Assembly (NCBI GenBank): GCA_902729315.2
Contig: LR746275.1
Span: 1,706,501 to 1,770,500, forward strand
Direction of reading: 5' to 3'
Length of the DNA stretch: 64,000 bases
Origin: Spirodela intermedia
Taxonomy: Eukaryota; Streptophyta; Magnoliopsida; Alismatales; Araceae
A program made the translations under genes and the position numbers. The notes beneath the pieces are model-generated. The model ran no database searches, had not been told where the DNA came from, and saw only the letters and a list, made by a program, of their open reading frames with translations. Every line of letters starts with the position of its first letter. Position 1 is the stretch's first letter. Below, piece by piece: positions 1 to 13,400 of the stretch.

Positions 1-890
1 TCAAATATTTGGGTATTGAACACAGATTGGCCTAGAAGCACGAACTAGAATCCCTAAACTCCCAGGCAGGAAAAACTGTAATGCCCACTTTGATACAAAA
101 GCCAGAGGCTTCCAGCAACCATAACGGCAGTGCACCACAGGTGGAATGTGGCAGCCAAAGAAACCAGAATATGACAATTCATCTAGTTGTCGTAACACAG
201 AACAACTTGAAGATATTTGGGAGAGGTGAGAGGGGGAGAAACTTGTAGAAAAAGGAAGAACAACCGCTACACCAACCACAACACTAGATGAGCCCCTCAG
301 AGTATCTAGTGAAGAAAAATGCACAAAATAGGGCTACAACAACAACCGACCACTAGACCAGCCCTATGACAGGAACACGGCATTAAAATCTAGATAGGGT
401 CCCTGACAGCAACTGCGCTGAAAGGAGACTCCAAGACATTAAAAGAAATAAAAATATGCTCCTCAAGCACACCCTTTTTCACAGGTTTTACCCTTGAGTT
501 CAAATCCTGAGCTGCTGTGGACTAGGATGCCAAAGTGACTAGCAGAAAGGACCAAGACCTTGATCTAAATCAATGAAGATTATGAGACCCCTACAACCTT
601 GGATACGATATCCAGTAGCACTCAGATCTGCCAAATAACGAAAAAACGAAGATGTTCATGATGTTAGCAATATTGACAATCTATTTTTACGTGTTTCACT
701 GAGTACATTATAATAATGACGTAATATGGTTCAGTAGCAAAAGCTGATCTCCCTCCCTGCCTTATTTACTGGAGATTTTGACGTGATCAATAATTTTTAT
801 TCAAAAGAAGCTAAGACTCGAGGTTAGGCCATGCCACAAATGATGAATAAAAATATTTAAGGCTCATAAAAAGGCCTGATGTAATGATAC

Positions 891-3800
891 CTTAAGATAC
901 TCCATGAACGCAGAATATAAACTCTCATGCCTATAAAGACTTGGACTAAACTTGCTCCAGATCACAACTGGCGAAAAAAATCTTATAGATTCAAACGTAA
1001 TCTTCCCCCCCCATGGAAAAAGCTGCATCAATTTGCGATAAACGTTCAAGCATTATTTTCTTTCTACAAAAAAAAGAAAAGAAATAAAGTTACTAAGGTG
1101 GTGAACGTGAGTAACAAAAGTTGTCATCAGACCTCAGCATATTGCTGGCAAAGAGGTAATAGCTTCTTATAATACTTGTCCATATGCTCACTTTGGGTCA
1201 TGGCACCATGTAGAGGATTCAAGTCCCTAAAATATGATTAAATGAAGAAAAGTATCATAGGAGAAGCCACCAAAGAGGGATGCATATAAGTAAATAAGAA
1301 AATAAAAAATACTAAAAAAAATCAGGTTTGTTGACATAATTGAGGCGTAGATGGTGAATAATAGTATATATATAATATTTATGACGTGACAACCAAGTGA
1401 AATGAAGGACTTAACAAAAGAAAATCAGGACTAGGGTTTATTAGGATAGAGTGAGCTTCTTTCATAGTCTGACAGAAGGAAGATAAAAGCACTAGTTAAT
1501 TATAGGTTCTATTAAATGAGGGACAGAAGATTTACCATCCAGGACTTAACTCGCAAAATGTTAGATTTAATAACGAGGAAAAGGTCTCTAGGAGATGGAG
1601 ATGATACTCTAGGAACCGAATGTAGAATGTTGATATCCAGTGGTCCTTCACATGGGAATCCCAACGTGCTAATGTGACTGAAGAAATATTGACTCTTGGT
1701 GTCTGCTGTCTTGCGGACAGTATGCAATTATGAAACATGATAATACAACAAACTTTCATTCTACTTTTCATCTTGCTCAGGATTAGAGTTAGAGTTTCCG
1801 TTCCCTAGTCAAATGCAGCAGGCATTGAAAACCTATAAAGGATGTATTGTTACATTAAATAGCCACCTAAATCTTCTTCGTGAAAATCCTTCCTTGTTAG
1901 CTGATATGTTGTAAGCCCTGTGATACCTTGATGGAGCTTGGTAATTGATCCTTCACCAATCCACAATATGAATCATTTTTTGTCTAGTGTCACTAGCTTC
2001 TTTGATGACTACTTGAATCCTCGAGGGAAGAAAAATATTCGTTTCAAATGTTTTGCATATTTCTAAATGAAATGAGTTGCTCCCAAAAATAAGAGAAAGA
2101 AATAAACTTGTTAATTAGACCACCAGCAGAGAGAAAGGCCCCTTGGCCAAACGAAGTTCAACATAAGGGAGGTGATCTGCACTATTCCAGCCTTTAAGCT
2201 CTTATTTAGCCATCAAAACGTCATCAAGGTGGAGACACTGAATTGTGCACGAAGACATCAAAACAATGAGCGAAAGGACTTGAGGTATTGGTTGCACACT
2301 GAGGTTCAAAATATTAATGTCCTGAAGTGGGAGAGTGAATAATTGGATTTTATAGTACAGAACATAAAATTAAGTAAAGCAGAACAAAAAATTAAGAGCC
2401 ACTAAGTACACAGTATACATATGTAATGCAGATGGGATGCTCATAAAGAACGTACATTATGACATTTATTTCAGTTGTCAATTTCATGGATTTAAAAAAT
2501 CAATAGCCAAGAAAGATCAAGCAGTACTACAGTCTAGTTCAAATCATTAATCATAGTCATGAACAACTGTAAATTCACGTGTACCCAAAGGCTGAACGTA
2601 ATCAACCAACAAAGTTCTCATCATCTTCATTTCGGACACAATAGAATGAAGTAATTAAAGCCAAGAAAATACCCTTCGAATTTAGAATGACTTACAAGAC
2701 CACGATGCTCAAGGTAGGACTTGCAAAAAAGTTGGCACAAAATATAGGCAAATCGAATTCTGCCTCAGGGAAAATGCAGAAATCCAGAACCTATGAAAAG
2801 TGCAACCTTTTCAACATAAGTTGCCAACAAGACCAAAATAATACCAAATACTTGGGGTGCATTAAAAGAAAATGCTAAACAAGGCAGAAGAAGAGAACTT
2901 TGATTGTATTATAACGAAATTTGCGAATTACACTGTCAGTCAACTAACTTGGTACACAGAAAAAACTGAGATAAACTGACTTGATCTTTAGCATGTTTTC
3001 CGTTGGTCTTCTGTTTGCAACATGAGAATAAACTGACATATAAAACTGAAACCTATCATTTTTACCCGTCTTCTCTGCCTAACCAGTGGGAGAAACATTT
3101 ACTTGACTCTCGTTACATGACCTCTCATAAAACCTGTAAAAATTACTAGCTAATTTACGGAGTTACTCATAAAACCAGTCAATGCTATGGTCCTCCATGC
3201 ACTACTAAGAGACCTTAGGTGTCACATGGTGGTCAGTGATGTGACATAGGATTTTGGAATATCTATGGGCGGAGGTGATCCTTTATGAGCTAGGTCTTGG
3301 ATGTCACAAGGTTGAAAAAATATCACTTCAGAAAGTTCCACAAACTACATGCAAGTCAACCTTTATATGAAGCAGAAGAACCATCATGCAACATGCAGAT
3401 ACCCTGAAAATATGTCATCTAAAAAGAGATCCATTTACAGCTCTGTTTGATAGTCTTAACTAGTGTACATGCTTTCAAAAACCCAGAGTGTTGCATGTGC
3501 CTCTCTCTGCATACTGGACTAAGAGAACTTCAGCGTGCAAGACCAAGTATTACAAGATTCATATGTTGATTCTCGGATATCACTATCATTTAAATTCAAG
3601 TATTTAAATTAAATTTATTTTTCATTTATTATTTCAATTTATTGTTCAGTTCATCATATTATGTTTATTTACTCTAGCATCCATTATTATTTATAATAAC
3701 ACACAATATACATGTTTTCTCCCTCTTTGGAAAAGGCTTTCCAAATATTTTCCCATATGACTGTGATGGCATCATTCTCCCGAGCAACTAACCATCAGAT

Positions 3801-5588
3801 TATCTTACTCTTCACAGAGGTGTTTCTGAACAATCAAGATTCGTATTATTCATGATTTTTTTTGTCAGAAATAAACACGATTTTAACGGTAAAACAAATA
3901 TTTTCATCTGAATTGTAATTTCTTTGGCAACTAAAAATGATGCTGGGATGTGTTCCACCATAAACTGCATCTTCCAAGGGGAAACCAAGAAGCCTTGATG
4001 ATTTATCCTGAAATAAACTAAATCTCGAATGTAACCGAGAATCAACAATGAGGAAGATCATGAGAATAAATTTCTTCACTCGGTTTAATGCCCCAACGAG
4101 GAATAGAGGAACCTTAAGTGTTTCAAACAGCCAAAAGGGCCATTTTTAACACATGGGGTAAATGAGTTTTCTTGCACAGGGAATAATATTAGTATTCTCT
4201 ATTTCATCCACACTTAAGTTGGTTCGCACAAATCAACTCAAAATTCATTTGAGTATAAAACAAACACTATGACTGGGATCCCAGGTAAATAAGTTCTTGG
4301 AAAGAAGCAGATCGTTTCTTAGGACCAAGTTCAAAAGATATTGACAAGATCAACTTTTCTGGCCTTTGTCTATATCAAGTTAGGTTACATTATTTTAAAG
4401 TTCAGTACACACTAGACTCCAGTAAATTTTTTCTGCGAGTCCTTTCCATCTTTACAGAGTGTTTGGATTCAGGGCATAGCCGTACTATGCTAGTATATTT
4501 TGCGTTTTCAATTATTAGCAGACTCCCCACTCAAATTGTTCAAGTAATGATTATTTAAAACGCTCCTTATGTTTTCAACGATTTTAAATTGAGGGAAAAA
4601 AAATTGCAGGGAGAGAGGGAAAAGTCAAAAGAGAAAGCCAGCGAACGGGATAATTCAACCAAACTCGTAGGATTGGCCCTATCTGACCATTTACCGGCCA
4701 AAACAGAGGATCCCAATTTTGAAAAAAATAATAGGAAGACTGGAATCAAATGACCTCTTTTAGTTGCCTTGGGTCGGACAGAGTTTCCAAGCAATGATTA
4801 TAAGTGAATGGTAATGTAGAAACTCCTCAAATGTTCTCAATAACATTTGAGAAAAATGAAAAATGAAGTTTTAAGATAACTTGGTACATTATCATCATTT
4901 AAAGAGAACACTGCGTTCCCCTTCAGAAGGTGGGAGTAATAAACTCCTTTGTTGAGCTACGCAGAAACAATGAACAGCTTGTTCACAACTCAGGTGTTCA
5001 GAAAAATGAAACACGAAAAATTTACAGCTGAAGCTAAGATAGGCCATGCAAATCGCTAAATAGGCTAACCATTACCTGCATCGTTTTACCTCCAACAATG
5101 TTCAAACTCCTAAGGCATCTTATCTTGGGAGCTCGAAAAGAAAGCGTGCAGAGCTCCGTCTGATTGTCCTTGGCCATGATGGATTTAAACCTATCCTGAT
5201 ACCAAAATACCAAGAAACTACTTTTCATCAAATTTATGAATTCACACATTTAATAAACAACAGAGAAATAGAATAAGAAACAATGTTGTGTAATGTACAT
5301 CAAAGACTTCGACTGGGAGTAAGAAGATTAGGAAGAACTTGAGAAACCAAAAAACACCGAGCACAAGAAGAATTAAGATTTCAGGACCCATGGAGCAAAC
5401 CTCTGAGATAGAGAGAGAAGGTGAAAGAGAGATTATAGATACTGATTAATGAATGACGTCCGTAGGACAGTATGAAGTCCGAGACCGCAGCAAACCTGAG
5501 AATGAAGGGGGGTCAAACTAGTGCGCCGCTGGGCCTCCTCCACCGCGAACTGAACGAATTTGCTGTAGGCTAAGGAGGAGGCGTCCAT
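891..5588 (-). CDS. HY2: Phytochromobilin:ferredoxin oxidoreductase (phytochromobilin synthase), 5' five exons, partial
   Basis: Ferredoxin-dependent bilin reductase that converts biliverdin IXalpha to phytochromobilin, the phytochrome chromophore, in plastids. Five minus-strand exons join in one frame: 5496-5588 (31 codons from ATG), 5076-5195 (40), 2696-2790, 1133-1226 and 891-1022 (44), about 178 residues. Introns begin GT and end AG (300, 2285, 1469 and 110 nt). Family hallmarks seen: APKIRCLRSL in exon 2, VLDF..FPEAEFDLPIFCANFF in exon 3 (acidic residue of the bilin pocket), DLNPLH and DKYYKKLLPL in exon 4, LFPWGGKITFESIRFFSPVVIW and LYSAFMEY in exon 5. The usual protein is about 330 residues, so the C-terminal half should lie beyond the left edge; I found no further exon in 1-890. 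Exon 5 has an in-frame stop if the first AG after the pyrimidine tract is used; the next AG (1023-1024) gives a perfect family junction. The first ATG leaves almost nothing before the mature domain, so no plastid transit peptide is encoded unless an upstream exon exists. Confidence 0.92.
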
Positions 5589-6303
<715 letters not shown>

Positions 6304-6918
6304 CGATCTACTTTTTTGGGGAAAGCTCCAAGAATAAAAAGGAAATAAAAAGAGGATATCACTAAAAAAATTCCAATTTGATTCATAGCAAAACGTCTTC
6401 ATTGACAGACTTTCAGTCAACATTCATATTAGTCAACTCATCACCACAAAAGGAAAGGTTGCTACTATGCAATCATTTTTAAAGCAGAGAAAGGCAAAGT
6501 TTTTGACCCATGTGGCCCAAACCTGGTGGGTGAGGTACTCTTCAAGCTTGAAAGATAGCCTACAAAGATGAGAAGACCCATGTGACCAAAAATCAGAATA
6601 GTCCCAAAGAAAATTTATTAATAGCATGTTGAAGATATTATTTTAGTAACTTACTTGTTACCTTGTTATCAATTGATTTGAACCTACTTTGTAACTCCAT
6701 ACACACCTTGATTCATACGATTTTTCGTCTCTATGAGAGATTTATCTCAGCGTATGGATTGGAGTCAATGATATATTTGTCTCCATGTACAATATTGTAG
6801 ATTTAAGGGAATATTATGATTATTGTAGAGTCAACAATCACTCCAACTAGTACTTCAAGAGTCAATGGTTGAAGATTCCAAGTTCTGAGAATTCTGAACT
6901 TAGTTTATTCATTGAAAG

Positions 6919-7026
6919 TTGGTGTCTTGTGAACATGAAACCTTGTCCAAGAGGAGGTTGAGACCGCTGACATACTGGGAGTCGTCGCCAGCCAAGAAGA
7001 GCACTGCTGCAGTAACATTGACCATC
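6919..7026 (-). pseudogene. Truncated SDR relic (third copy of the dehydrogenase)
   Basis: Only the C-terminal end of the SDR gene remains. Positions 6949-7025 match 11,687-11,765 of the intact copy 1 and the equivalent part of copy 2, covering the region that encodes about VAAxLFLAGDDxRYVSGLNL on the minus strand. Homology stops abruptly near 7026. The 3' flank is also shared: about 6380-6620 and 6866-6905 match 11,055-11,300 and 11,518-11,555. There is no start, Rossmann motif or catalytic residue, so it cannot be functional. It sits about 1.3 kb upstream of the HY2 start, the same relative place as SDR copy 2 to its HY2 relic. Confidence 0.8.
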
Positions 7027-9540
7027 GTTAGTGATATTTTTTCTATTTATATATTTAAATTAACATTTAAATGTAGCAATCTGGTCTTCCTAAATAGACC
7101 AGTAGTATCCTGCACTCTCATCTGGTTAACTTATCAAAAGAGTTCATAAAATACATTGCACAAATAAGTCTTGAACTTAATATTTGGATGATGACATATC
7201 ATCAGCATTCATAGATAAAAGCTCAGTACGAAACATGATTATTTGACTTGGTCTTCAACAGAAAACTTGTTCCCCATCAAGTAAAGATGGTTCAAATCAA
7301 ATTCTAAATCAAATGAACAAGATAATAGAAAGATTTGAAATGAGGAAGAGTCAAAGGTTGTTATCATACATTTTAGAAAATGATAAGTTTTTGAATGAGT
7401 TTTTTAATCATTTAAAATCCTATTATAATAGTAAATCGTTAAATGATGATGGCTAATATATAAAGAGAAACTTAAAAAAAAACTCTCTAGATGAATATTT
7501 AAGTGAGAATCTTATGTCATTCCTACTTAATACATCAATGACAAGTAGAAAGCTGCATTTTGATGTTCATTAGGCTTTGGAAACTCAAACGACGTCCAAA
7601 TCAAAAGAGAACACTCTCCATGAGGCTCTAAGGTAACTGAGTGGTGAGGAGAAAGGTTGTTGGGTGAAGGCACAAAGTGCTAGTAACTTGTTTTTGCCTT
7701 GAAACAATGGATTCTCTATGGAGACAAATTTGAGGTTGGGTGGCTGAGCTTGTGGGCATCAATGTGTATTTAATGAGAGAAATAATGAAGCACTAGTAGG
7801 ACTTCTCCAAAACTAAACATAGCTAGGTGAGGGAAAAATTAATATAAAAATATTAATGTCACTAGTGAGAGAGAGTTACATGCACAAACATGTTGATACA
7901 TCTAGTGATAACCCACATAGATAATTAGTTAGAAACGAAAAACATTTGAAAAGATTCAAAACCCAATTCACTCCCTCTCTTGAAGTTTCACCCAACCCTG
8001 TAGTTCTAACACTGTCTAATATGTCCTTGTCTCTCTAACTTGGGTCATAACTTCATAAATACCTAGTAATATATCCTAATGTTTTCTTTCATGACAAATG
8101 AAGACTATATTAAATTCTGTCAAATCTAATTCACAAGTCAATACACTCTTGTCTCTTGGATTCAAGGAATGATTTTCCTATGTTAATCATCTAGAAGTTT
8201 CTTAATCTTTAATGAATTATCCATAATGATTTCCCATAACCAATGATCTAAGGCCCAAATAAAGAATTTCATCTTAAATTTTTAAAATGATTAGTCAATC
8301 CACTAAAGAGAGATGTGCTTTTTGGACAAAACATCCTTCCATAGTATTACCCAATGTGCTTACCACTCTAAGATCTACTCCTCAAAGAAAATTTTCTTTC
8401 AAGCTTTGATACAAATTAGATTTTAGGCTACACTTGACCTGAGGTGTATCTTCTTTTTAAAAATTTATGATTTTATTTCGTTCTCATTTTCATGTGGGGA
8501 AGCTATCTTATTGCAAAAAGCTTTGCCACCTCAAATAGGAAATAATATTTTATTGTTCTATTTCCTCAACTTATCATCTTCTTGTCATCTGACCAAGCTT
8601 CCAATACCACTCTAATTCTCATCTAATTATTTAAAATAAATGTTAGAAAGATTCTCGAGATAATAGAGAGGTTAGAGATGATGATTGTAAATAACTAATT
8701 AACTATTAGAGAAAGACTGAATTCTTAGATAAATTTGATTCAAAAACCATCAGCATATTTTTTTACAGTCTCAAAAGGAAAATCCTAATATTAGTTCAAA
8801 ATTTTGAACAATAAAAAAATTGACACAACGTGTCCTTTAAGGTTTGCATATCTTGTAAGAGAAATAAATATGCACAACTACTAAGCACCAATATGCATAT
8901 TTGAACCATATTGGTTCAAATGAGATATGTGACAAATAATTATTTGTAATTAAATTTCATCTAAATCACCTCAAATAAATCATGAATATCAAATGGAGAA
9001 TTAATTCATGATTTCAATATGAGGTATTAATAGTTTGGTGACTTATGATATTCTCAAATTGTTTTTCAATTAATACTTATCAATATTTACAAATAATTTG
9101 GATTCAATCAATTAATTTAATATCATTGATAACATAAAGTAATGCTTTTGTATCATAAAGATCAACTATATTCAGTGAATTTTCATACATATATTTTTCT
9201 TCAATGATTATTATTAATTTAATATATATTAATCATTAATTTCCATTAGTGCCATTTTTATAATTCTCACAATACTATCTAAGGTAATAATTTTGATTGG
9301 TCAGATCAAAAAAATCCATAATTCGTTGGTGTGTGACTCAACTACATGCATTGAATTCGTAAAACAGATTTAATGTGATTAGTTTGAAATCTTCATGAAT
9401 TTCTACTTGAGGAATTTTGTGTCCATGTCCAAAAGGATATTTATACATAGTTTATGTGTATTGCATAAGAAACTGAATTTGATCTTTTCATCTTTCTAAT
9501 ATGTATCTATCGCCATCAAACTATTACTTCATTAATGGTA
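7027..9540. other. AT-rich intergenic DNA, no gene recognised
   Basis: No credible reading frame on either strand. Positions 7950-8010 contain a stretch on the theme of 'attcactccctctcttga', often seen in plant LTR-retrotransposon ends, so decayed retroelement sequence is likely, but no protein motif supports a family. Confidence 0.45.
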
Positions 9541-9830
9541 TGACATTATGATCTATTTTTTGTTTGCAATTGTTAGCAGCCTCCTCAATCAAGTTTCTCA
9601 AGTAAAGATATCAAAACCCTCCTTTTATTTTCAATTGCTTTACATAATCACTTACAGAAAATAAAACTAGATAGTGAAAAAATAATCAAGAAAGAAAGAT
9701 TCTAGGACAATTTTATTAGATTCTATATTTCTGTAGCCCACTCAAAAGGGTGATGAATTAGTAAGTTTCAAATGATTTCTTTTCTACTCTACTTTCATGC
9801 TCTTATTTGGCTCCTAGAAGCTAAGCTATT
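9541..9830. other. Stretch resembling HY2 intron 2 (module unit 2)
   Basis: Patchy similarity to 4500-4800 inside the long intron of HY2, for example a shared TTAGCAG..CTCC.CA.TCAA..TTCAAGTAA core and a shared TTTCAAATGA/CAAATGAC segment further on. No HY2 exon is visible here. This is the only trace of HY2 seen beside SDR copy 1 and supports three module copies. Similarity judged by eye. Confidence 0.5.
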
Positions 9831-10869
9831 TTAAGTCTCTAATTATTTCACACACTATTTATTGTATGGTAAATTGATTATAGGAACTAAACTTTTGAAG
9901 TAAGCTCTACATTAATTTTTTGAGTTTTGCTAATACCTTAGCAAAATAGATGCTAAATTATGGGCTCTAGAAGTCCTACATGTTGTATTTAACAACTCTA
10001 GCCAGCTTGATATTCTACCCAAAAACTTTCTAGATTCACAAGCTCTAGGAGGTCTAGTAGATTTTGTGTTCTAGTGGGCTAAACAAGAGAGACCCACTCC
10101 CTTCTTTTAGATTCTTAACACTTGGGGGTTAATAAAGATCATCTAATTTCGTCTAGATTCATATTCTGGATCAACTTTGAGTGCAAGAAAATTCTAAATA
10201 CAAGATAGAATGAGTTCTTGTTCTTAGATGCACATCACAATGCTTCTCAAAGGATTGTTCATCTTATTGGAGAACCTCATGAGAGTCTTTTTGGTCTTGA
10301 GCATAGCAGGCTGACAAAGGTTTCAGGTGGTCAACAATTCATGGTAGCAACTAGAGTCTTAGAGGAAGGTGGATGTTGAATGTCATGCTTGTTGGTGGAA
10401 TAATGCTTTTGTGTTTCCTCTATTATATCAACCTCTCAACTTGAGGAGAGATCCCTCTAAGTAGATAGAGTTTACCATGCCAATCCTGATTTCTGGGTTA
10501 ATCTTTTCATTGGGCAAGGTTAGATATATGATGTAGAGCTATTTCTCCATGATACTATGAAGATTTCTTTTCCAATGAAGTAGAATGTAAGTAAGCATGT
10601 ACAAAATTGTATTCGGAAGTAATGATAATTACATGCAAAAAAATCTTCCAGGATGACATAAGGGGGACTGGAAATATTTTCTAAAATAAGTGATGTATCA
10701 AATAGAAAGAAAACAAGAGGATTAATCCATATCTTCTAGGGTTTGATCTGGAAAATCACACTATCACACCCGACCAACAGCCCTCCACCACATGAAGAAA
10801 AAAGCAGATTTAAATTTGATCTAAATACTCAGATTTTTTTTAAGAGACAGATACTGGAACTTGTTGTTT

Positions 10870-10872
<3 letters not shown>
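9831..10872. other. Intergenic DNA without recognised content
   Basis: AT-rich, stops in all frames, no recognisable protein motif. Confidence 0.5.
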
Positions 10873-10938
<66 letters not shown>

Positions 10939-10968
10939 CTCTCTCTCACACACAAACACACATGCATA
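10873..10968. repeat. Compound (CT)14(CA)16 microsatellite of unit 2
   Basis: CT repeats 10,873-10,900, CA repeats from 10,901 to about 10,932, then CT and CA interruptions. Same position relative to the SDR 3' end as the tracts at 6155 and 22,233, and shorter than the unit 1 tract. Confidence 0.95.
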
Positions 10969-11627
10969 CAAAATTTATCTTTTTGAGAAAACTTGAGGAA
11001 TAGAAAGGGAACAGGAGGAGGACATGACTCCAAATTTTCCAATGTTCAATACTGCAAAACATCACCACTAACAAATCTTCAGTCTACAATTGATTGGTCA
11101 ACCCATCACTACAAAAGAAAAGGTTGTTACTGTGGCCAGTAGCTTTGATCCGTGTTGATGTAGGACATCATTTTAGAAAAGAAAAGGACAACAAGTTTTT
11201 GACCAATGTGACCCAAAACTGGTGGATGCTTGAAAGATGGGCTACAAAGATGAGAAGACCCTAATCGGCCCATAATCAGACTAGGCCCAAAGAAATTTAT
11301 TCATAGCAGTCATTGTTACCTTGTACTCAATAGATTTGAACCTATTTAAAGACTGAAACATTGTAACTCCATGCACACCTTGATTGTTACGAATTTTTAT
11401 CTGTATGAGATATTTCTGTTTGCATATGTATTGAAGTACAGTATTGTAGATTTAAGGGAATATTATGATTATTGTAGGCTCAACGACCACTTCAACAAGT
11501 ACTTGATGATTCAATCATTGAAGATTCCAAGTTCTGAAGATCAGAACTTCATTTATTTACTTTAATTTCGTCTTGTAGATTCAAGGACGAAATTTCTTTT
11601 AACGCAACCCCTCTTCCTCCGGCGGGC

Positions 11628-13122
11628 TCATCTGAACATCCCCATAGAATGGTTCACGCATGTGAATCCCCCGTCCACGAGTAGGTTGAGACCGCTGACG
11701 TACCGCGAGTCGTCGCCGGCCAAGAAGAGCGTCGCCGCCGCAACCTCGCCTGCCGTCAACGTGACCCCCTTGAGGTTCGCCCGACTTCCCATGAAGTCGT
11801 TGAACACCCTCTCCCCATCTTCGATGCCGTCCCTCGCCGCCGGATCAATAACACCCATCGCGAGCTCGGTGACCACCCCGTAGGGTGAGATACAGTTCAC
11901 CCGGATGCCGTGCTTGCCGAGCTCTGCCGCGGCACTCCTGGTCATCCCGACAACAGCGTGCTTCGAGACCGTGTACGAGTGGGAAGCGGTGCCCCCGATG
12001 ACGCCTGCAACGCTGGCGAGGGAGATGATGGACCCCCCCGCCTGCGGGATCATCACACGGGCAGCGTGCTTGATGCCGAGGAAGACACCGAAGAGGTTGA
12101 CGTCGACCACGCGCTTGAACTCGGCGAGGTCCACGTCGCGGATGTCCCGCACCAACGCGTCGATGATCCCGGCGTTGTTCACCATGATGTCGAGCTTGCC
12201 GTACCTCTCAACGGCGAGGTCGACAGCGCGGGCCACGTCATCCTCCTTTGTGACGTCGCCGTGGAGGAAACAGGCGGAGGCACCACCTCCGAGGGACTGG
12301 CAGACCCGCTGGCCGCGGTCGTCCTGGATGTCGAGGACGCAGACCTTCGCCCCGTGGCTCCAGAATAGCCTGGTGATTCTCTTGCCGATACCGGATGCAC
12401 CACCCGTGATCAGCGCCACCTTGCCTTCCAGGCTTCAGAGGACGCATCAAGTAAACAGAAAAAATTGAGACTTTCAACTGGGACGGCTACAACCCTAAAT
12501 GGAGCTCATCGGGTATTGACTTTTTCAAGCGTTCATCCGCCGCAAAAGTCTTACCGACCCAAGAAACAAAGGAAGAAAGGAGAGATCTTGAGACAAATCA
12601 GAAATTCGGATAATACCAAGTTTGACTTTGTCAGCCACATGCGCGGACATCTCGGGGATATTTTGTTATCTTCTGAGATTTAAAATAAACGGACATTGAC
12701 AATCGCATACCAAAAAGAATGACTGACCTCACACGGAAGAAAATCTGAATTATTTTCAGAAATAATGGTCAACCATGTTCCAAAACTATCGAATAAATTC
12801 ATAAATAGAGATTTTGCTTCCATCCATAGACTTGAGCGCCTTAGAAATATCGATCATTTTCTCTATAAAATAAACTCGATGGATTCAAGCAGATGATTAA
12901 AAAGGATCAGATTAAGTACCCATGAGGATGGGCTTTAGATAAAACCCTCGGAATTCCGAATATTCACAGAGAACTAGGCCATGCCCATGGGTGTGGGGGG
13001 GTCAAGGAGAACGCTCAAAAGAGAAGAAACAGAGAGAAGGCGGCGACGACGTACCGTCGGGCGGCGGGGTGGAGAAGCTGGTCGCCAGCAGCTGCGTCTC
13101 TAGTGCCCGCGGTGGAAGACAT
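11628..13122 (-). CDS. SDR copy 1: secoisolariciresinol dehydrogenase-like short-chain dehydrogenase
   Basis: NAD-dependent classical SDR of the plant group that includes secoisolariciresinol dehydrogenase (lignans), xanthoxin dehydrogenase and momilactone A synthase; the substrate here cannot be told. Two exons: 13,055-13,122 (ATG, 22 codons plus two bases, donor GTACGT) and 11,628-12,432 (acceptor AG at 12,433-12,434), intron 622 nt, phase 2. The junction reads AARR-LEGKVALITGG as in the family. Protein about 290 residues, a full family length. Seen: TGGASGIG (residues 32-39), Asp57 ending beta-2 (NAD preference), NNAG (108-111), catalytic Ser163, Tyr176 and Lys180 in YTVSK. The N-terminus is short and alanine-rich with no clear targeting signal. 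The 5' half of exon 2 is nearly identical to copy 2 while the 3' half is much more diverged. The sequence is intact, so it is probably functional. Confidence 0.93.
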
Positions 13123-13400
13123 TCCGGCCGGGCGCCTTGATAAGCTGCAGATATCCGGATCAACTGAGGAGAGCAGGGCAGAAGTAGACTGCTATGACGG
13201 AGTCTGTGGCCGCCGCTGGTATTATAGAGCTCCCTGCGGTTACTGTAGAGCAGCTCAACCGTCTCGCTTCCGAACAAATTACGAATGCGGTTATTACAGA
13301 CACATCAAACACTCTTTCTCTCTTTTCCCACGTGTTTTGACGGGGAAAACTGCCTTCGTTGTCGTGGCGAAGCAGATGCATCCCCCTTTTTGACTTCTTG
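13123..13400 (-). promoter_or_regulatory. Leader and proximal promoter of SDR copy 1
   Basis: The flank is alignable with 24,876-25,170 upstream of SDR copy 2 (shared GTCTGTGGCCGCCGCTG core, TACGAATGC and TTGTCGTGGC segments). On the minus strand a CTATAATAC motif at about 13,216-13,224 could be a TATA box, about 95 nt from the ATG. It is not kept clearly in copy 2. Function inferred from position and shared sequence. Confidence 0.5.

Noticed and set aside
1-324. 107-codon frame on the minus strand at the left edge
   Set aside because: Not similar to the missing HY2 C-terminus or another known family; probably intron sequence.
495-520. GTTCAAATCCTG resembling a tRNA T-loop
   Set aside because: No acceptor stem, D-arm or anticodon arm at the proper distances.
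1023-1062. Frameshift or stop at the beginning of HY2 exon 5
   Set aside because: It appears only if the AG at the end of the long pyrimidine tract is taken as acceptor. The AG at 1023-1024 gives a clean GAG-CTT junction matching the family.
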